Shown piece after piece: positions 9,936 through 21,408 of a DNA stretch of 64,000 nucleotides. The notes under the pieces are model-generated. The model ran no database searches, had not been told where the DNA came from, and was given only the letters and a program-made list of their open reading frames with translations. The number at the start of each line of letters is the position of its first letter. Position 1 is the first letter of the stretch. A program made the translations under genes and the position numbers. Source of the stretch: Karstenula rhodostoma CBS 690.94 (taxonomy: Eukaryota; Ascomycota; Dothideomycetes; Pleosporales; Didymosphaeriaceae); NCBI GenBank assembly GCA_010093485.1, contig MU001495.1, positions 434,001-498,000 on the forward strand, in the 5' to 3' direction.

Positions 9936-11705
9936 ATGAGCACGCTAGGCAATGTCCGAGTGGGCAAGAAAGCGCCAGACTTCCATTGCGACGCCGTCTA
10001 CAAAGGCATCATCGAGGGTACATCGTCTGCCTTTCATTCCACCACGCTGCTAATCAAGCCCACAGAAGTCACTCTCAGCACGTTCATCAACAAGGACAGA
10101 AAAACATGGCTGATTCTGCTTTTTATACCTGCAGCATTCTCCTTTGTGTGCCCGACCGAAGTGCTCGCCTTTCAGAACTGTCTGGAAGAGTTCAAAGACC
10201 GCAACTGCGAGGTCCTCTTCATTTCGGTCGATACTAAGCACTCGCTGTGGCACTGGCAGAATGTCCCTCGGCAGTACGGTGGCTTGGGCCAGATTGACAT
10301 CGCGCTCCTTAGCGATGCCAGTCACAAGATGAGTCGCGACTATGGCGTTTTGATTGAGGAAGAGGGAGTCTGTCTGCGGGGGATGTTCATCTTAGACGAG
10401 AATACCGTGGTGCAGCAAGTGCGGTCATCCTACCAGCTCTCACACGTACACAAGCTCAAGTCTCTAGGTAACGCTCAACAACGTCAGCGTCGGCCGCTCC
10501 GTGCTCGAAGCTCTCCGCCTCCTCGAAGCCTTCCAGGCTGTCGCCAAGCACGGCGTCCTCTGCCCCATCGGCTGGAAGCCGTCCAATAACATGAACGAGA
10601 TCGCGGTAACCATATCGAACACGCTAACCGAATCCTACGAGGAACGTCTGGCCAACCGGCAGAAGGAGTTTGGCGATACGGTCGTCACAGATCTAGACGC
10701 AAAGCACAAGAGTGGAAGCAATGAAAACTCACGTCAAAACAGCAGCGTCACGACAAGCAGCCGCAAAACGAGCAGCACCCCCAGCACGAGCAAGACCAGC
10801 GCTGATACACAGCTGAGTAGGAAATCTAGTCTTGAGCGCACCCTCGACTCGCTGAAAGGAACAACGAAAAGCAGCAGGCACGACGAGAAGCCAATCAAGA
10901 GATCTAGCAGCGACATGGTGCCGCAAGCACGGTCCAGCGTAGCATCTTTGCAATCCAGGAGGTCGTTGGAGTCGGAGAAGAGCTCAAGCACGCCGCCGAG
11001 CGCGAGCAGCACGCCGATGCTCACACCGAGCCCACAGGACCCGCCGAAGCCACTACGGCAACATTCGCAGAACGCCACAGCGCGCCATGCGAGAGGTGTG
11101 TTCTTCCCGTGCCCCTCCCCAGCGTCCCCCAACGTCCCCCATACCAATACCCACCCACAGGCCACTGCACCGCCCACGCCCCGAAGCCCAACCCCCCTCC
11201 CATCGACCCCTCCTCCACCACCACCACCGCCCTAACACCCACCCACCTCCTCCCCATCTCCCCGCAAAACATCTACGAGTCCCGCCGCGGCTGCCACGTC
11301 ATCCTCGAATTCGCAGACCCCACCTCCTCCCCGCGCACCTCGCCCCACCCCACCCCAGGCAGCGTCGGCTTCCCCCTGCACCCGCCCATCCAGCAGCCGC
11401 CCTCCCCCTGGCTGAGCCCCTCCTCCATCGCCACCACCCCCAGACCTTTTTCTTCTGTTGCGTCCCCTACCCACGGCCAGGGTGGTGCTAGTCCCAACGC
11501 GGCTGCTGGAAGCGGGAGCGGGTCCCATACGCGGCTGCAGGCGACGTTTGAGGCTATCAAGAAGATGAGCGCGGGGTTGACGAGTCCGAGTCCGAAGAGG
11601 GCGGTGCGTTTGGGGGGGAGGGGAGGGGGCAGGGAGGGGAAGGCGGGGAAGCAGGTGCAGACGCCGGGGTACTTTGATGCCATTGTTGATGCTGTGGAGG
11701 TGTGA
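9936..11705 (+). CDS. 2-Cys peroxiredoxin with a long disordered C-terminal extension, 551 aa
   Basis: Exons 9936-10418, 10468-11095 and 11161-11705, with introns of 49 and 65 nt. Residues 1 to about 215 form a complete AhpC/TSA-type 2-Cys peroxiredoxin. The peroxidatic Cys is at about residue 72 in FSFVCPTE, the conserved Arg is in the CLRGMFILDE segment, and the resolving Cys is at about 193 in HGVLCPIGWKP. Such enzymes reduce hydrogen peroxide and organic peroxides using thioredoxin. Typical family members stop near residue 200. Here about 330 more residues follow, rich in Ser, Thr, Arg, then Pro, then Gly. The last intron is inferred: without it the protein would stop at 11235 in a Pro run. 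Exon 3 restores a structured-looking segment (CHVILEFADP) and a helical end (LQATFEAIKKMSAG). The ATG at 9936 is used because the upstream in-frame start at 9861 is TTG. Confidence 0.8.
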
Positions 11706-12028
11706 GGGAAGGAGAGAGGGGTGGATGCGTTGGCGCTGTGCTTGGGTCGTTCATTGCGATTTGGATTACTGCCTGCTTTGGTTATGCTTTACATTTAGTT
11801 TCTAGAAGGGTAGATGCGCGAGACAAAGTATTTCCGAGTCAGGTTTCTGTTTCATCGTTCAGTATCGCGTGAATAGTAATAGTTTTTTGTTATTTGCGTA
11901 GACACTTGTTGTAGTTATTCTGTAGTATCATACAATCCGAAATTATTGCTTAGTATCAAAATCGGGGTAGTATATGATCAATCGCAGTCGGCGTCTACTC
12001 CAACCCATATGCTGCCCTCCACACAACC
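11706..12028. other. Short convergent intergenic region
   Basis: AT-rich 3' flanks of the peroxiredoxin (plus) and the RING gene (minus). No gene is seen. Confidence 0.6.
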
Positions 12029-13708
12029 CTATATCGCATCCACCACCACTTCCTCTCGTTCTTCTGCCCCAGCATCAGCCCCTCCAGCGGCATCCACACC
12101 AGTACGACCCTGCTTCATGACCACGTCATCGCCTCCAGTATGGATCTTAAACCTCTGTTTGACCATCTTCCTACACATCGGGCACTTGCTTGGTCGCGCG
12201 GGAATGTGTCCGTGTCGGACGGGCACCACGACGTCTGCACACCACTGACACATGACCATGTGTCCGCACGGTAACAGAGCGATGTCCGCTATCTGACTGT
12301 AGCAGACTTGGCAGTCTAGCTTCTTCGTCATCTGCGCGTCGGTGAGCGGTGGCGGTCGGTCGGGCTGGTCGAGAGTCTGCTTGGGTTCCGTGAAGAGCGG
12401 ATGTGGAGGGCGCTGGCGAGCGAGGGCGATGCGGGCATTTGCAACGGCGTCGGTGGCTGCTTGGAGGCGGGAGAGGTCGGATGTTATCTGGTTAAGAGAG
12501 CTGCGGAGGGAGGATGCAGATGTGGAGGCGGAAGTGGTATTTGATGAAGATGGTGTAACATCAGGCTCCACGAAATTTCTAGAATCAAGCTCCGCGGCAT
12601 GGTAGGGACCCTGGTTACGCTCCAAGAATGAACGCTGCGAGTCTTGAAGTACACCCCACAGTATTTGCTCTTCTAACTCTCCTCGCTCCTGCTGGGGGAG
12701 ATTTTGCAGATCGTTCGTTCGGGGATCCGTGGTCTCGCCCGTCGCCCGTCGCCCTTCGGCTTGTTCGTAGCGTTCCTCTGCCCGGTTGTACATCGTTGAG
12801 AGTGGACTCTCATAGTCCTCGCGCTGCACGTCTTCTCTTGAACCAAAAACGCGAACGAGGCGATCGCGCGCGCGTTGGAGATTTACCTCAGTACGGGTGA
12901 GTGGTCGCGAAAGGCCTCCACTGCTATTCCTACGCGGCATGTCTGTGTTCAGTCTTTCGGTCTCTATCGGCCCAGGTGCCTCTTCTTCGTCTGAAAGTCC
13001 CTCTAGAAGATCGTCCAAGGCGTCCTCAATCGACTGTTGCGCTTCCGCCGGTCTTTCTTCTTCCGAAGTCAATCTCCGCCGCCTGAAGACGTTGTCTGGC
13101 CGTGAAGCGTCGTTTTGTCTGTTCGCCCTCAACTGATCCAACGTGCGAGGCAAGAACCCCGGGCTAACCTCGCTGAATGGTTCTCCTACTACCGCTATGC
13201 GCGAGTCAGAGCCGTCTGGCTGTGCAACTATGCGATATCCTTGATGAAATTCGAACCAGCGCTCGAGAAACTCGGACTGGTCTGGGATGTGCGGGACCTG
13301 TGTCTGGGAAGCCTCGAGCGGGGGATCCGTGGCTGCTAACCTGTTGTTCCAGAATTCTGGTTACATGCGTCAGCGATTGTTTGTACAGCCGCTGTTGGCA
13401 ATAGCGCAAGCAGGGTCTACTCATGAGCCCAGTTACACGAGAAACATTGGCAAACAACAACGGTAGATAGGGAATGGCCCCACGGGTAAAGAGGCAAACT
13501 GACCTTTGCAGAACCAACAGTAACTCTGCCATCGCGTCCCTCGCTGCACGTAGCCCACGCCGTCAACGTATACACGGTACAGGCGCGAGTGGGGGCGCTC
13601 GTCGGCGCAAGCGCAGCAGTTGGGGGTGGATGTGAGGCGGCATGATGTCGCAAGCTTGTGCGGGCAATGCGCGTCTAAACGCGGGCAGCTGGCGGTGAGA
13701 GTACCCAT
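12029..13708 (-). CDS. RING-finger protein with an N-terminal Cys cluster, 510 aa
   Basis: Exons (minus) 13504-13708 and 12029-13356, joined by a 147-nt intron (donor GTCAGT, acceptor CCAG). The junction gives CWFCKEFW, and the following stretch (RWFEFHQGYRIVAQPDGSDS) reads as conserved protein, which extends the second exon well upstream of its first visible start. The N-terminal 65 residues hold a cluster of Cys and His pairs (CPRLDAHCPHK, CCACADE, CWFC) that may bind zinc. The middle is polar and probably disordered. A C3HC4 RING finger lies at about 415-465: CQVC, then CGH, then CQWC, then CPMCR. RING fingers of this kind act as E3 ubiquitin ligases. The substrate is unknown and no transmembrane helix is seen. 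The gene is divergent from the Nudix gene, with 447 bp between the starts. Confidence 0.82.
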
Positions 13709-14155
13709 GGCAGTGTCAGTGTCAGAAGGCACGGCTCCTACGAGAAGAAGGAGAGGAAAGTAGGAGTGACCGCGGCAAGAGTCAACTTCCCCATGACAAT
13801 CCAGACTCCCGGAACTAAGCGCGTTATTGCCGCGAATGGCGGGGCTGGGTGGGGGACCACTTGCTTCTAGCCCAGGCACCACTACAACCACACAACACTT
13901 GGTCACGCTGTGCCTCACCGGCCGCACAGCCTTCTAAGAGTCACGGCGCAGTGCTTTGATCGAGTCATGCCTAATTCTGCTCTTTATCCCCCCCTTGTCT
14001 CTCACCTTCATTCCACGACTGCTTCCAAACATATCCCAGACAGAGGCTGAGCACCAAGAGCGTTGAATGCACCGACTTGCATATTTAACAGGCTTCCTGC
14101 GATCCCTGGCGGTTTGGTCCTTTCTCAAACACAAACAGGTTCCGAAGAAGAATCG
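13709..14155. promoter_or_regulatory. Divergent promoter region, RING gene and Nudix gene
   Basis: 447 bp between the start codons of two divergent genes. Open frames on the minus strand continue from the RING gene but have no better start. A possible further 5' exon of the Nudix gene cannot be excluded, since a CAG at about 14138 could be an acceptor. Confidence 0.45.
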
Positions 14156-15318
14156 ATGGATCCAGCTTCCCTGACCAATGCAGCCATGACCGGCGAGAAA
14201 TCCACCCCCGACAGCAGGCCGCAATCCCAAACCATGTTTGATGGCGCACTGAGAAAGTACTTCAGCCTTACTACCTTTGACCAACAACCGGTTGCAAAGC
14301 ATATCCAGGATGGCACAGAGACAGCGTGCAGGGTCTACCTTCCCCAAGACGCCAGATGCACCAAAGAGATTGTCGAGAACATGCCAGCCTACAAGAACTG
14401 GCTCTCCCAACTAGTCCAAAACCTTGCCTTGCAGGAGAACCCTGATCACGTATTTCACAAAAACCCGTACAAGCTCAAGAGCATCGACCTCCAGGCCCCG
14501 ACATGGTTTCCGAGTGGACCGCCTCCGGGGAAACTGGGCTTCTTAAAGGCGCAATGTACCGTTGAGGCTGACTATCTGGATAATGGGAAGAAAGCATGGC
14601 TTCCTGGTGCGGTGTTCCTTCGCGGCGGCAGCGTGGGTGTTCTTGTACGTTACGCTTTCACCTCACGGGAATGCTTGTGACTAACAGCATCCAGATCGTC
14701 ATCCAACCCTACGATGGAGAAGAGCAGGAACAGCTGAAGCTCAAAGAAGGGCAAGAACCCGAGCTCTTTGCCATCCTCACCATCCAGCCGCGTATAGCCG
14801 CAGGCTCACTTGCCTTCGCGGAGCTACCCGCCGGCATGCTCGACGACAGCGGCGACTTTGGTGGCAAGGCGGGCGAGGAGATCAAGGAAGAGGTTGGCAT
14901 TACCGTCAACAAGTCCGAGCTCTTCAACATGTCCGGAGCCGCGGTCAAAGACGTCTACCAGCGACCCTCTACAAGACCAGACGATGGCGACGCATTCCGC
15001 GAACTGGTGCAGGACTCGATGTATCCCAGTCCCGGTGGCTGCGATGAGTTTTTGCCCCTGATGCTGCTGCAGAAGCGAATGGGCAGAGAAGAGCTCAACG
15101 ACTTGCAGTCGCGCACTACAGGGTTGAGGGACCAGGGCGAGGTCATAACTCTCAAGGTGGTTCCTTTCAAGACTCTGTATAGGGAAGGGGGGAGGGATGC
15201 AAAATGTCTGGCTGCGTTGGGCTTGTATGAGAATTTGAAGCGCGAGCGTGGTATTCTCCCAGACATGCCGTCCAACCCGGACCAGGGAAGGAAGCGGAAG
15301 ATACCGCAGGATGGCTAG
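14156..15318 (+). CDS. Nudix hydrolase, ADP-sugar pyrophosphatase-like, 370 aa
   Basis: Exons 14156-14644 and 14695-15318 with a 50-nt intron (GTACGT...CTAAC...CCAG). Residues about 60-165 carry a variable N-terminal domain, followed by VLIVIQPYD, a beta strand typical of the Nudix fold. The Nudix helix follows: AELPAGMLDDSG, then AGEEIKEEVGI. The catalytic EExxEE core is intact, but the usual Arg of the REUxEE motif is Glu and the first conserved Glu of the box is Gly, so the box is degenerate. Downstream SPGGCDEFLPLML resembles the ADP-ribose/ADP-sugar pyrophosphatase subgroup (NUDT14-like). The C-terminus is Lys/Arg-rich (GRKRKI). The substrate is probably a nucleoside-diphosphate sugar, but this is inference. 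The start is the first in-frame ATG; upstream is only TTG. Confidence 0.82.
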
Positions 15319-16499
15319 ACTAGCAGTTCTGCAGATGAATATCCTGGTGAGGTTGTATATCCAGATGATTTGCTACACAACCAACGTTCAGTCATCACAC
15401 ATAGCCATCGCGGACGTCTTCGTGCGTGCGTGGACTAATGCAAGTCGTGGATTTCGCCTTGAGCAACGCCTCCAATGAAATGTCCCAGCATGAGTCAAGT
15501 GATCTAATATCTACATCGTCGACGCACGTCAGAGAGCGCACGACACGTGCCCTGTGGAATGCAGGTGACGGATATCCGCGACGTCTGTCGAGGGGGAGAG
15601 AAACGTCGGCTCACGAGACCTCGACAGATCTAATCACCCACCGGTTATGAATGACGCCTCCTCGCTCTTTGCCGTGCCCGGCGCCCCTATCCTACGGCGA
15701 TATACCCAGCGACCAAGGGTAGAAGCGCGAGAGCGTATGTGGTCATGAGATGAGACCAGGCCATTCCTGACGGGACGCCGACCGACGTTGCATTAGGGAG
15801 ACAGATGCTGCATGACGTTAGCAGACGAGGTCGTGTAAAGGGGTGGTTGTGTAGGTCGTAGGTCGTAGGTCGTAGGTCGGCACGGGTAAGTCTTCCTCGA
15901 GCCAGTGGGATCCACGCCCACCCACCCGCAACGAATAACGGACGAGCAAGAAAAACAACGGCATGGCGACGTACGTGTGCGACCCTTGCCGCACCCCGCA
16001 CCCCGCAACCGTCGCGCCGGGGCAACCAAGCATCACGCACCATTGGCGAAGCTTAGCATGCATGGAGGAGCGTCGTTCGTTTCTCTCTTCGGGACCTGTT
16101 GTCCTGGAGGTAGCATCGTGGTATATTTGCTCTTCGCACGGGAAACGTGCGGATCGTGGTATCTAGGTATGAAGTACACAAAGTAGAAATTTCCCCGGGA
16201 CGTAGAACTGAGCGTATGTCTGTCTGCCTGTCCTTCCTTCCTATCTAGCATAAAGTAGAAAAAAAAAACTTTTAAACAGCCGTTAAACAATAGTCATGCC
16301 CTGCATAGCTACGGGATCCAATTATAAAATAAAACGCCAGGGAAATGTGAAGCAGAAGCGCCCGACTGGTATGGTATGCAGGATGCCAGTCATGTGAAGC
16401 GCCAGGCATTTAGAACGTCAGACCGAGGAATTAAGAAAACCACTCGGTGTTGTTTCAGGAGCCCTCCTCACAACGCGGAATGGGAAGCGACAAAATTGC
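15319..16499. other. Convergent intergenic region with a short tandem repeat
   Basis: This lies between the 3' end of the Nudix gene (plus) and the 3' end of the Ecl1-family gene (minus). Overlapping short frames at 15687-16186 on both strands look like chance. A GTAGGTC heptamer repeat at about 15851-15879 is listed separately, and there is an A-run near 16259. Confidence 0.5.
15851..15879. repeat. Heptanucleotide tandem repeat GTAGGTC, about 4 copies
   Basis: Four near-perfect head-to-tail copies of a GTAGGTC unit in intergenic DNA. Confidence 0.8.
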
Positions 16500-17515
16500 T
16501 CAGTGCGTGGACGAGGCAAGGAGGCGGCCGAGACTCCCATTGGCCGGCGACATGGACGCGATCGGTGTCTTCGCGTACAGAATCTCGCCTTCGATGGTGC
16601 TCGCTGACGTCGCCGTCTCCGCGTGCGACTTTAGGGAGTACTGCCGGGGGCTGGACGGCGCGGTGCTCGCGTAGGTAAGCGGGGTTACCAGGTCGATGGA
16701 CTTGTGTGTGTACGAGCTACTTGGGTTTGTCCGAGGGGGGAGGGGCCGTGTCGATGGGGTATACGGGAGCGAGTAGCTTATTGAGGAAGCAGGCGTGTGC
16801 GACAAAGACGGCGCGGCGCTGTAGTTGACATGCGAAGTTGAGGCGCGAGAGTAGTGGGGTCGACGGGTTCGGACGGTAGCGGCGGCATCAGAGTAGGTGG
16901 TGAGCTGGCAATGGCGCAGATAGCGCGAGGCGTCTGAGTGCTGTCTTGGCTTCTCGTCGCCCGAGACGGCGTTATCGTCCGAAGACAGGTCCGAGAAAGC
17001 ACATGAGGAACGATTGGAGCGTAACTGTGTGGGGGATCGTGGCGGCACAATGTCACGGAAGTGGAGGTCCTCGAAGGAAAAGTTGGAGAGTTGCGAGAAA
17101 GGCGTCAACGGCGGCGACTGATCCGGGGGGAAGACGAATTGCTTCTCGGTGTCCTTCTTACGGCAGCTAGTATGTGTTAGTTTGACATGGGTGCATGTTG
17201 AAGAAGTTGGCGTACCTCTCGGAGCAATAGAGAACTGAGTTGCAGGGTACAATGATTTGTTTTTCGCAGGTAGTACTAGCAACGGTCAGCTACAGCGCGA
17301 CGGTTAGATGGGGATGGGACGTACCAGAACTGCAAGAAGCTCGTGGCCATGAGATCCTCGTCGTCGAGCTCCTCGTCCTTGTTGTGCAAGGGCACAGCTT
17401 TCTTACTCGCGCCGTAGGAATTGGAGCGTTTGAACAAGGGCGCAGGCTTGGATGGCCGTGCGTGGGCCGGCAAGGGCCTTTTAGTATGGGACGCTTGACG
17501 GGTATGGGTGGCCAT
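16500..17515 (-). CDS. Ecl1-family (life-span regulatory factor) zinc protein, 305 aa
   Basis: Exons (minus) 17325-17515, 17216-17275 and 16500-17166, with short introns (GTACGT...GCTAG and GTACGC...ACTAG). The splices reconstruct a compact Cys motif at residues about 60-90: FLQFCTTCEKQ, then VPCNSVLYCSESCRKKDTEK. This C-x2-C...C...C-x3-C pattern is typical of the fungal life-span regulatory factor family. Its fission-yeast members Ecl1-3 extend chronological life span and respond to sulphur and metal starvation. A 60-nt middle exon carries most of the Cys motif. Upstream is a Lys/Ser-rich region with an acidic patch (DEELDDEDL); downstream is a long Ser/Thr/Pro-rich, probably disordered tail. 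Function here is inferred from the family only. Confidence 0.83.
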
Positions 17516-18994
17516 TGGAAGTTGGAAAGACGGTGAGCTTTAATCCCTCTGTTGGTGTCCCTGAATAGAGACGCACGGAGCGCAATGAGATTGACGGCGT
17601 CCACAGACGATGGAACCTAGCGAAAATAACCAGCGGATAGCCGGTGACACAGCCGCAGCAGCCAATATGACGAAGTTGAGGGCTTTGTTTAAGCGTCTTA
17701 TCGCGGTATCTGCAGCCGAAAGGGGTTAGCCAGGAACGGTGCGGCTGGACCAAGACTCATGCACCCAGGACAGCAGCGTGGTCGATGACCGTCGGAGGTT
17801 GCAAATGGGAACAGCAACGGAGAGCTTGGCGGGTGCGTGGTGAGGAACGTACGGTGACTGACCTGATAAGAGTGCGACTCGAGAGGGAGTGGAATTGATC
17901 TGGAACGCGGCAGCTGGTGTCGGAGCACAGATCGGCGGCCAGGGGTGTGGAGCGATAAGCTGAGTCGCTTGACGTCGATAACAAAGAAGAGCCGAGCCTT
18001 GCCAGCGCGCGTTCGGCAAGCAGCGGGTAACTGTATCAGCAAACCGTCAGAAAGGCCCGCCCAGGATGAAGAGCCGCCAACATACCTGGAGCTGGAGATG
18101 GCGGGTAGACAGCGATGCACTATGCGTCGTGCAACAGTGGACGAGCGGGCCTGGGGAATATATGCAACAGCGCCTTGACGAGACGACGTTTCGAGTGCCG
18201 GGATGGTTCAATATTGCGAATTTGATCACCCCTCAGTAGTCATCAAGCACACCATCGATGAGCAGTCTCTGTCTTATTATACTCGGACCTACCCCACCCA
18301 TACCCACCAACGTGTTCTGGCTCTCCCAATGCATCGACTGACGGCACAAGCCAGCCACTGTTCGCTTGTGCCTGGCCATCGTGGTGCTATGCATACACAG
18401 TATAACGGCGTCGTCCATCGCGCGAATCGGATGCACCAGCGCGCCACGGGTACTGTGCCGATTGACTCTGATCCACGTCGTCTGCCATCAACACGGAACT
18501 CTGCTCCCGATGGTCCATGTCTTCCACTTCATTATTACACACCCTGCACTTATAACATCCAACCTCAGGCACACCATTCAGAGTTTTACTGGACGCGTAC
18601 TCCTTGTTGCGGTAACCTCTCGTGAACTTTAGGTAACAGAATGCGCCGTCGACGCGCGATACGCCATGAATGTGCTCAGCGTGCAGCGTGCAGCGCCCTG
18701 ATATCCTAGCAAGGGCCGACGTGATCCACGACGCTGTTTGGACCGACGTGAGCGTTTTTCTACCTACGCCGCACAATAGTGTTGCGGGGATTCAATTCTG
18801 CCCAGCTGGAGAACATATCTTTAGGCCCCGGCCAATGGCAGCTTATACTTAGCGCTTCATTTATTGCGGTCCGCCACAGAAAGAGACGAAAACGCTTGAT
18901 AGAGAGGATCCTGGCCAACCCAAGTTCCACGATAGGAACAAGTAATCGCAATCGAGGATGCCACGTGTTGGTCCCGTGCGTGACTACGAGGCGG
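17516..18994. other. Intergenic region, no supported gene
   Basis: It holds the promoter and probable long leader of the Ecl1-family gene and the 3' flank of the efm3 gene. Frames on the minus strand at 17698-18120 are Ser/Pro/Arg-rich and not protein-like. Confidence 0.5.
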
Positions 18995-20374
18995 TCAGAA
19001 CGCGAACGGATCCTGAGATGTGTGCTCTCTCGTTATTCGCCAGATTTGAATAGCCGTTGTTGTCGGATAGAAAGGACCATCCTGGAGCGGCTCAGACAGT
19101 GCTGCGAAGTCGATTTGTTGCAGCGTGAAGCGGTTTCGTCCTACCCCACAGAAATCAGCAACAGCTCATCAGACGTCGCAAGATGATGTATTTGTGGGGA
19201 GACCCACTACACGCGTTCAAGAAGGTCTCGAACGTCTGTTCATTGCGTATGGTCGCAGCAACTAGGACTTGGAGGGCCGCGTTCAGGTCGAAAAATTCCC
19301 TCATCGACGAAACCAGAGTCGGAATAACGGTGGAGTCGTATGTCTGCGATGAATCGTTGGTTCAGTGGGGTTGGAGTCTGCAAGCGTTTAGGAGAACTGT
19401 CTTACCACATCAGCCCCTAAGAGCACTTCCGGTACGTCCATCCCATAGTCTTCTAAAAATGTACTGCCATTGAGAGGCCATCCCCATTTTAATGCAGCCG
19501 TGTTTACTGAGGTCCGCGACGCGTCAAGATCGTTGAGAAAGACGTTGGTCTTGATAGCGTCTACAACCGCTTCGTCACCATCGGTCGAAACGATGCCGGA
19601 TACACCGAGATGCTTTGCGCATAGTATCGATAGCATGCCCGTACCTGCTCCAAGCTCGAACACTCTCTTCGCACGGACCATTGCACTTCCGCGATCAGAG
19701 GACAGAAACTGCCCAAGGAGCAATGCCGCTTCCCAAGTACGTAGTCCGGTGGTTCCTAATGATGAAATGACAGAGCGGGACTCAAGCAACGTCACCGAGT
19801 TGTCGCTGACAATGCTGTTGTCCCCATTACGGCGCGGAAATGCGTAAGTCACATATGCTTTCTGTTGGGCAGAATCGGACTCGGACAAGACGTTTGATCC
19901 GAGAATGGAAGTGAGTGATTCCATGAGATCATCAGAAATTGCCTATTTATAGGAGAAGATGCAGAGGTCAGTAATGTGCGCGGTGAATAGGGTGATTGCA
20001 AATTGACGTGGAAGCATGGTGGACGGACAAAACACTGGTCGGCAGAAGGGCGTTCCCTCACTGACTGAGGTCCGAATGTTCCGGTTGCGCTGTCCCGCAA
20101 AGAAAAAAGAAAAAGAGGCTCGTACATCCTCGTCGGGGTCGTCGATTGCTTTCTCGAGCTTTGACACCAAGACTTTGAGAACTCTGAGACGATATCTGTC
20201 TGGAGGAAGAGTCGAACTCTTCTCTGCATCAAAAAGATGGCTGAACATCCAGGTCTGCACTTCCGGATCCTTGAGAACGCGACCTTCAAGCCATCTCAGC
20301 TGTGGGGGGTCGACAAGCTGGAAGTATTGGCGGCGAAAGGTAGCCAATCTCGCCCACGTCTCTTGCTCGACCAT
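18995..20374 (-). CDS. efm3: Efm3/EEF2KMT-type protein-lysine methyltransferase, 363 aa
   Basis: Exons (minus) 20126-20374, 19406-19942, 19208-19343 and 18995-19164; lengths sum to 1092 nt. A helical N-terminus (QLRWLEGRVLKDPEVQTWMF), as in the FAM86/EEF2KMT family, precedes a class I methyltransferase fold. It contains GLRTWEAALLLGQF, the SAM-binding motif FELGAGTGMLSI at about 178-189, the acidic-loop STDGDEAVV, and a strand ending in LLGADVTYD that places the catalytic pocket. Fold and N-terminal helices together point to Efm3, which trimethylates a lysine in elongation factor 2. The last intron (43 nt, donor GTGGGT) is short but restores a conserved-looking tail. The first intron (183 nt) is the least certain. 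An upstream in-frame ATG would add some residues before 20374. The gene is divergent from eS24. Confidence 0.85.
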
Positions 20375-20864
20375 AGTAGTTCTAAGAGAATGTTGTGAAG
20401 CCCCGTGCATTCGAGTAGCTCTAGTGATTGTAAACCAGAATGCGTGTGTGGGGGTAACAAGGCCCACGATTGGTCTCCAGACCTGTGGAGTATGCGCGCA
20501 CAGAATTGCACTAAAGTGAACCTTCTGACTGAGGAAAACAACCTTCTACCAACTGCGGAGATGGTCACGAAAGTTGTGGTGTTGCACTTTGCCGACTTTG
20601 ATCATTTGGCGGGCTGCACATCTCGCTAAGCCAGGAGCGGGGCGCCCAGTTAGGTAAGCGCACCTGCCAAGACACACTCAGGTCAATTTTGAAGAACCAC
20701 GGCCGAACTTCTGAACGTCGACGATATCCTGCGCCAACAGCACCCACCCACACCGACACAGAGCAGGATCGATTTCCGTTCAGTACGTCCTGCACCAATC
20801 TGACACGCGATTTTCGAGAGGACACCCCCTAACAGCGCGCAGTTCGGCACAGCTCGTCCTCAAC
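20375..20864. promoter_or_regulatory. Divergent promoter, efm3 and ribosomal protein eS24
   Basis: 490 bp between the start codons of two translation-related genes on opposite strands. The frame at 20296-20568 on minus is not protein-like. Confidence 0.5.
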
Positions 20865-21408
20865 ATGGCTGATTCCCAGGTTACTCTGCGCACGCGCAAG
20901 TTCATCCGCAACCCCCTCCTCGGCCGCCGCCAGATGGTTGTGTAAGTGCAGGACACGGTCGCGATACGGATACACAGAAGGAAGGTCTAATGGCGTGCAG
21001 CGATGTCCTCCACCCCAACCGCCCCAACGTCTCCAAGGACGAACTCCGTGGCAAGCTCGGTGAGCTCTACAAGGCCAAGAAGGACGATGTCTCCGTCTTC
21101 GGCTTCAAGACACACTTCGGTGGCGGCAAGAGCACCGGCTTCGCTCTCATCTACGACAGCGCCGAGGCCATGAAGAAGTTCGAGCCCCACTACAGGCTGG
21201 TCCGGTACGGCATGGCCTCCAAGATCGAGAAGGCCTCCAGGCAGCAGCGTACGTCGCCCCCGCGCACAATCTCGGCTCGCATATACTTGTCGGACAGAGG
21301 ATGCCGAGGACTCATGCTGACACGGACACAGGCAAGCAACGCAAGAACAGGGGCAAGGAGCTCCGGGGTACGGCCAAGACCAAGAGTGGCGACAAGAAGA
21401 AGAAATAA
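20865..21408 (+). CDS. rps24: 40S ribosomal protein eS24, 133 aa
   Basis: Exons 20865-20941, 21001-21248 and 21332-21408, total 402 nt, with introns of 59 and 83 nt. The protein starts [19 protein letters not shown], continues [24 protein letters not shown], and has the family signature [20 protein letters not shown]. It ends in a Lys/Arg-rich tail ([13 protein letters not shown]). Length and sequence match eukaryotic eS24 throughout. It is a core component of the small ribosomal subunit, needed for pre-rRNA processing. An intron close to the start codon is usual in fungal ribosomal protein genes. Confidence 0.97.

Noticed and set aside
17698..18120. 140-codon minus-strand frame upstream of the Ecl1-family gene
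   Set aside because: Ser/Pro/Arg-rich without domain; lies where a long leader is expected.
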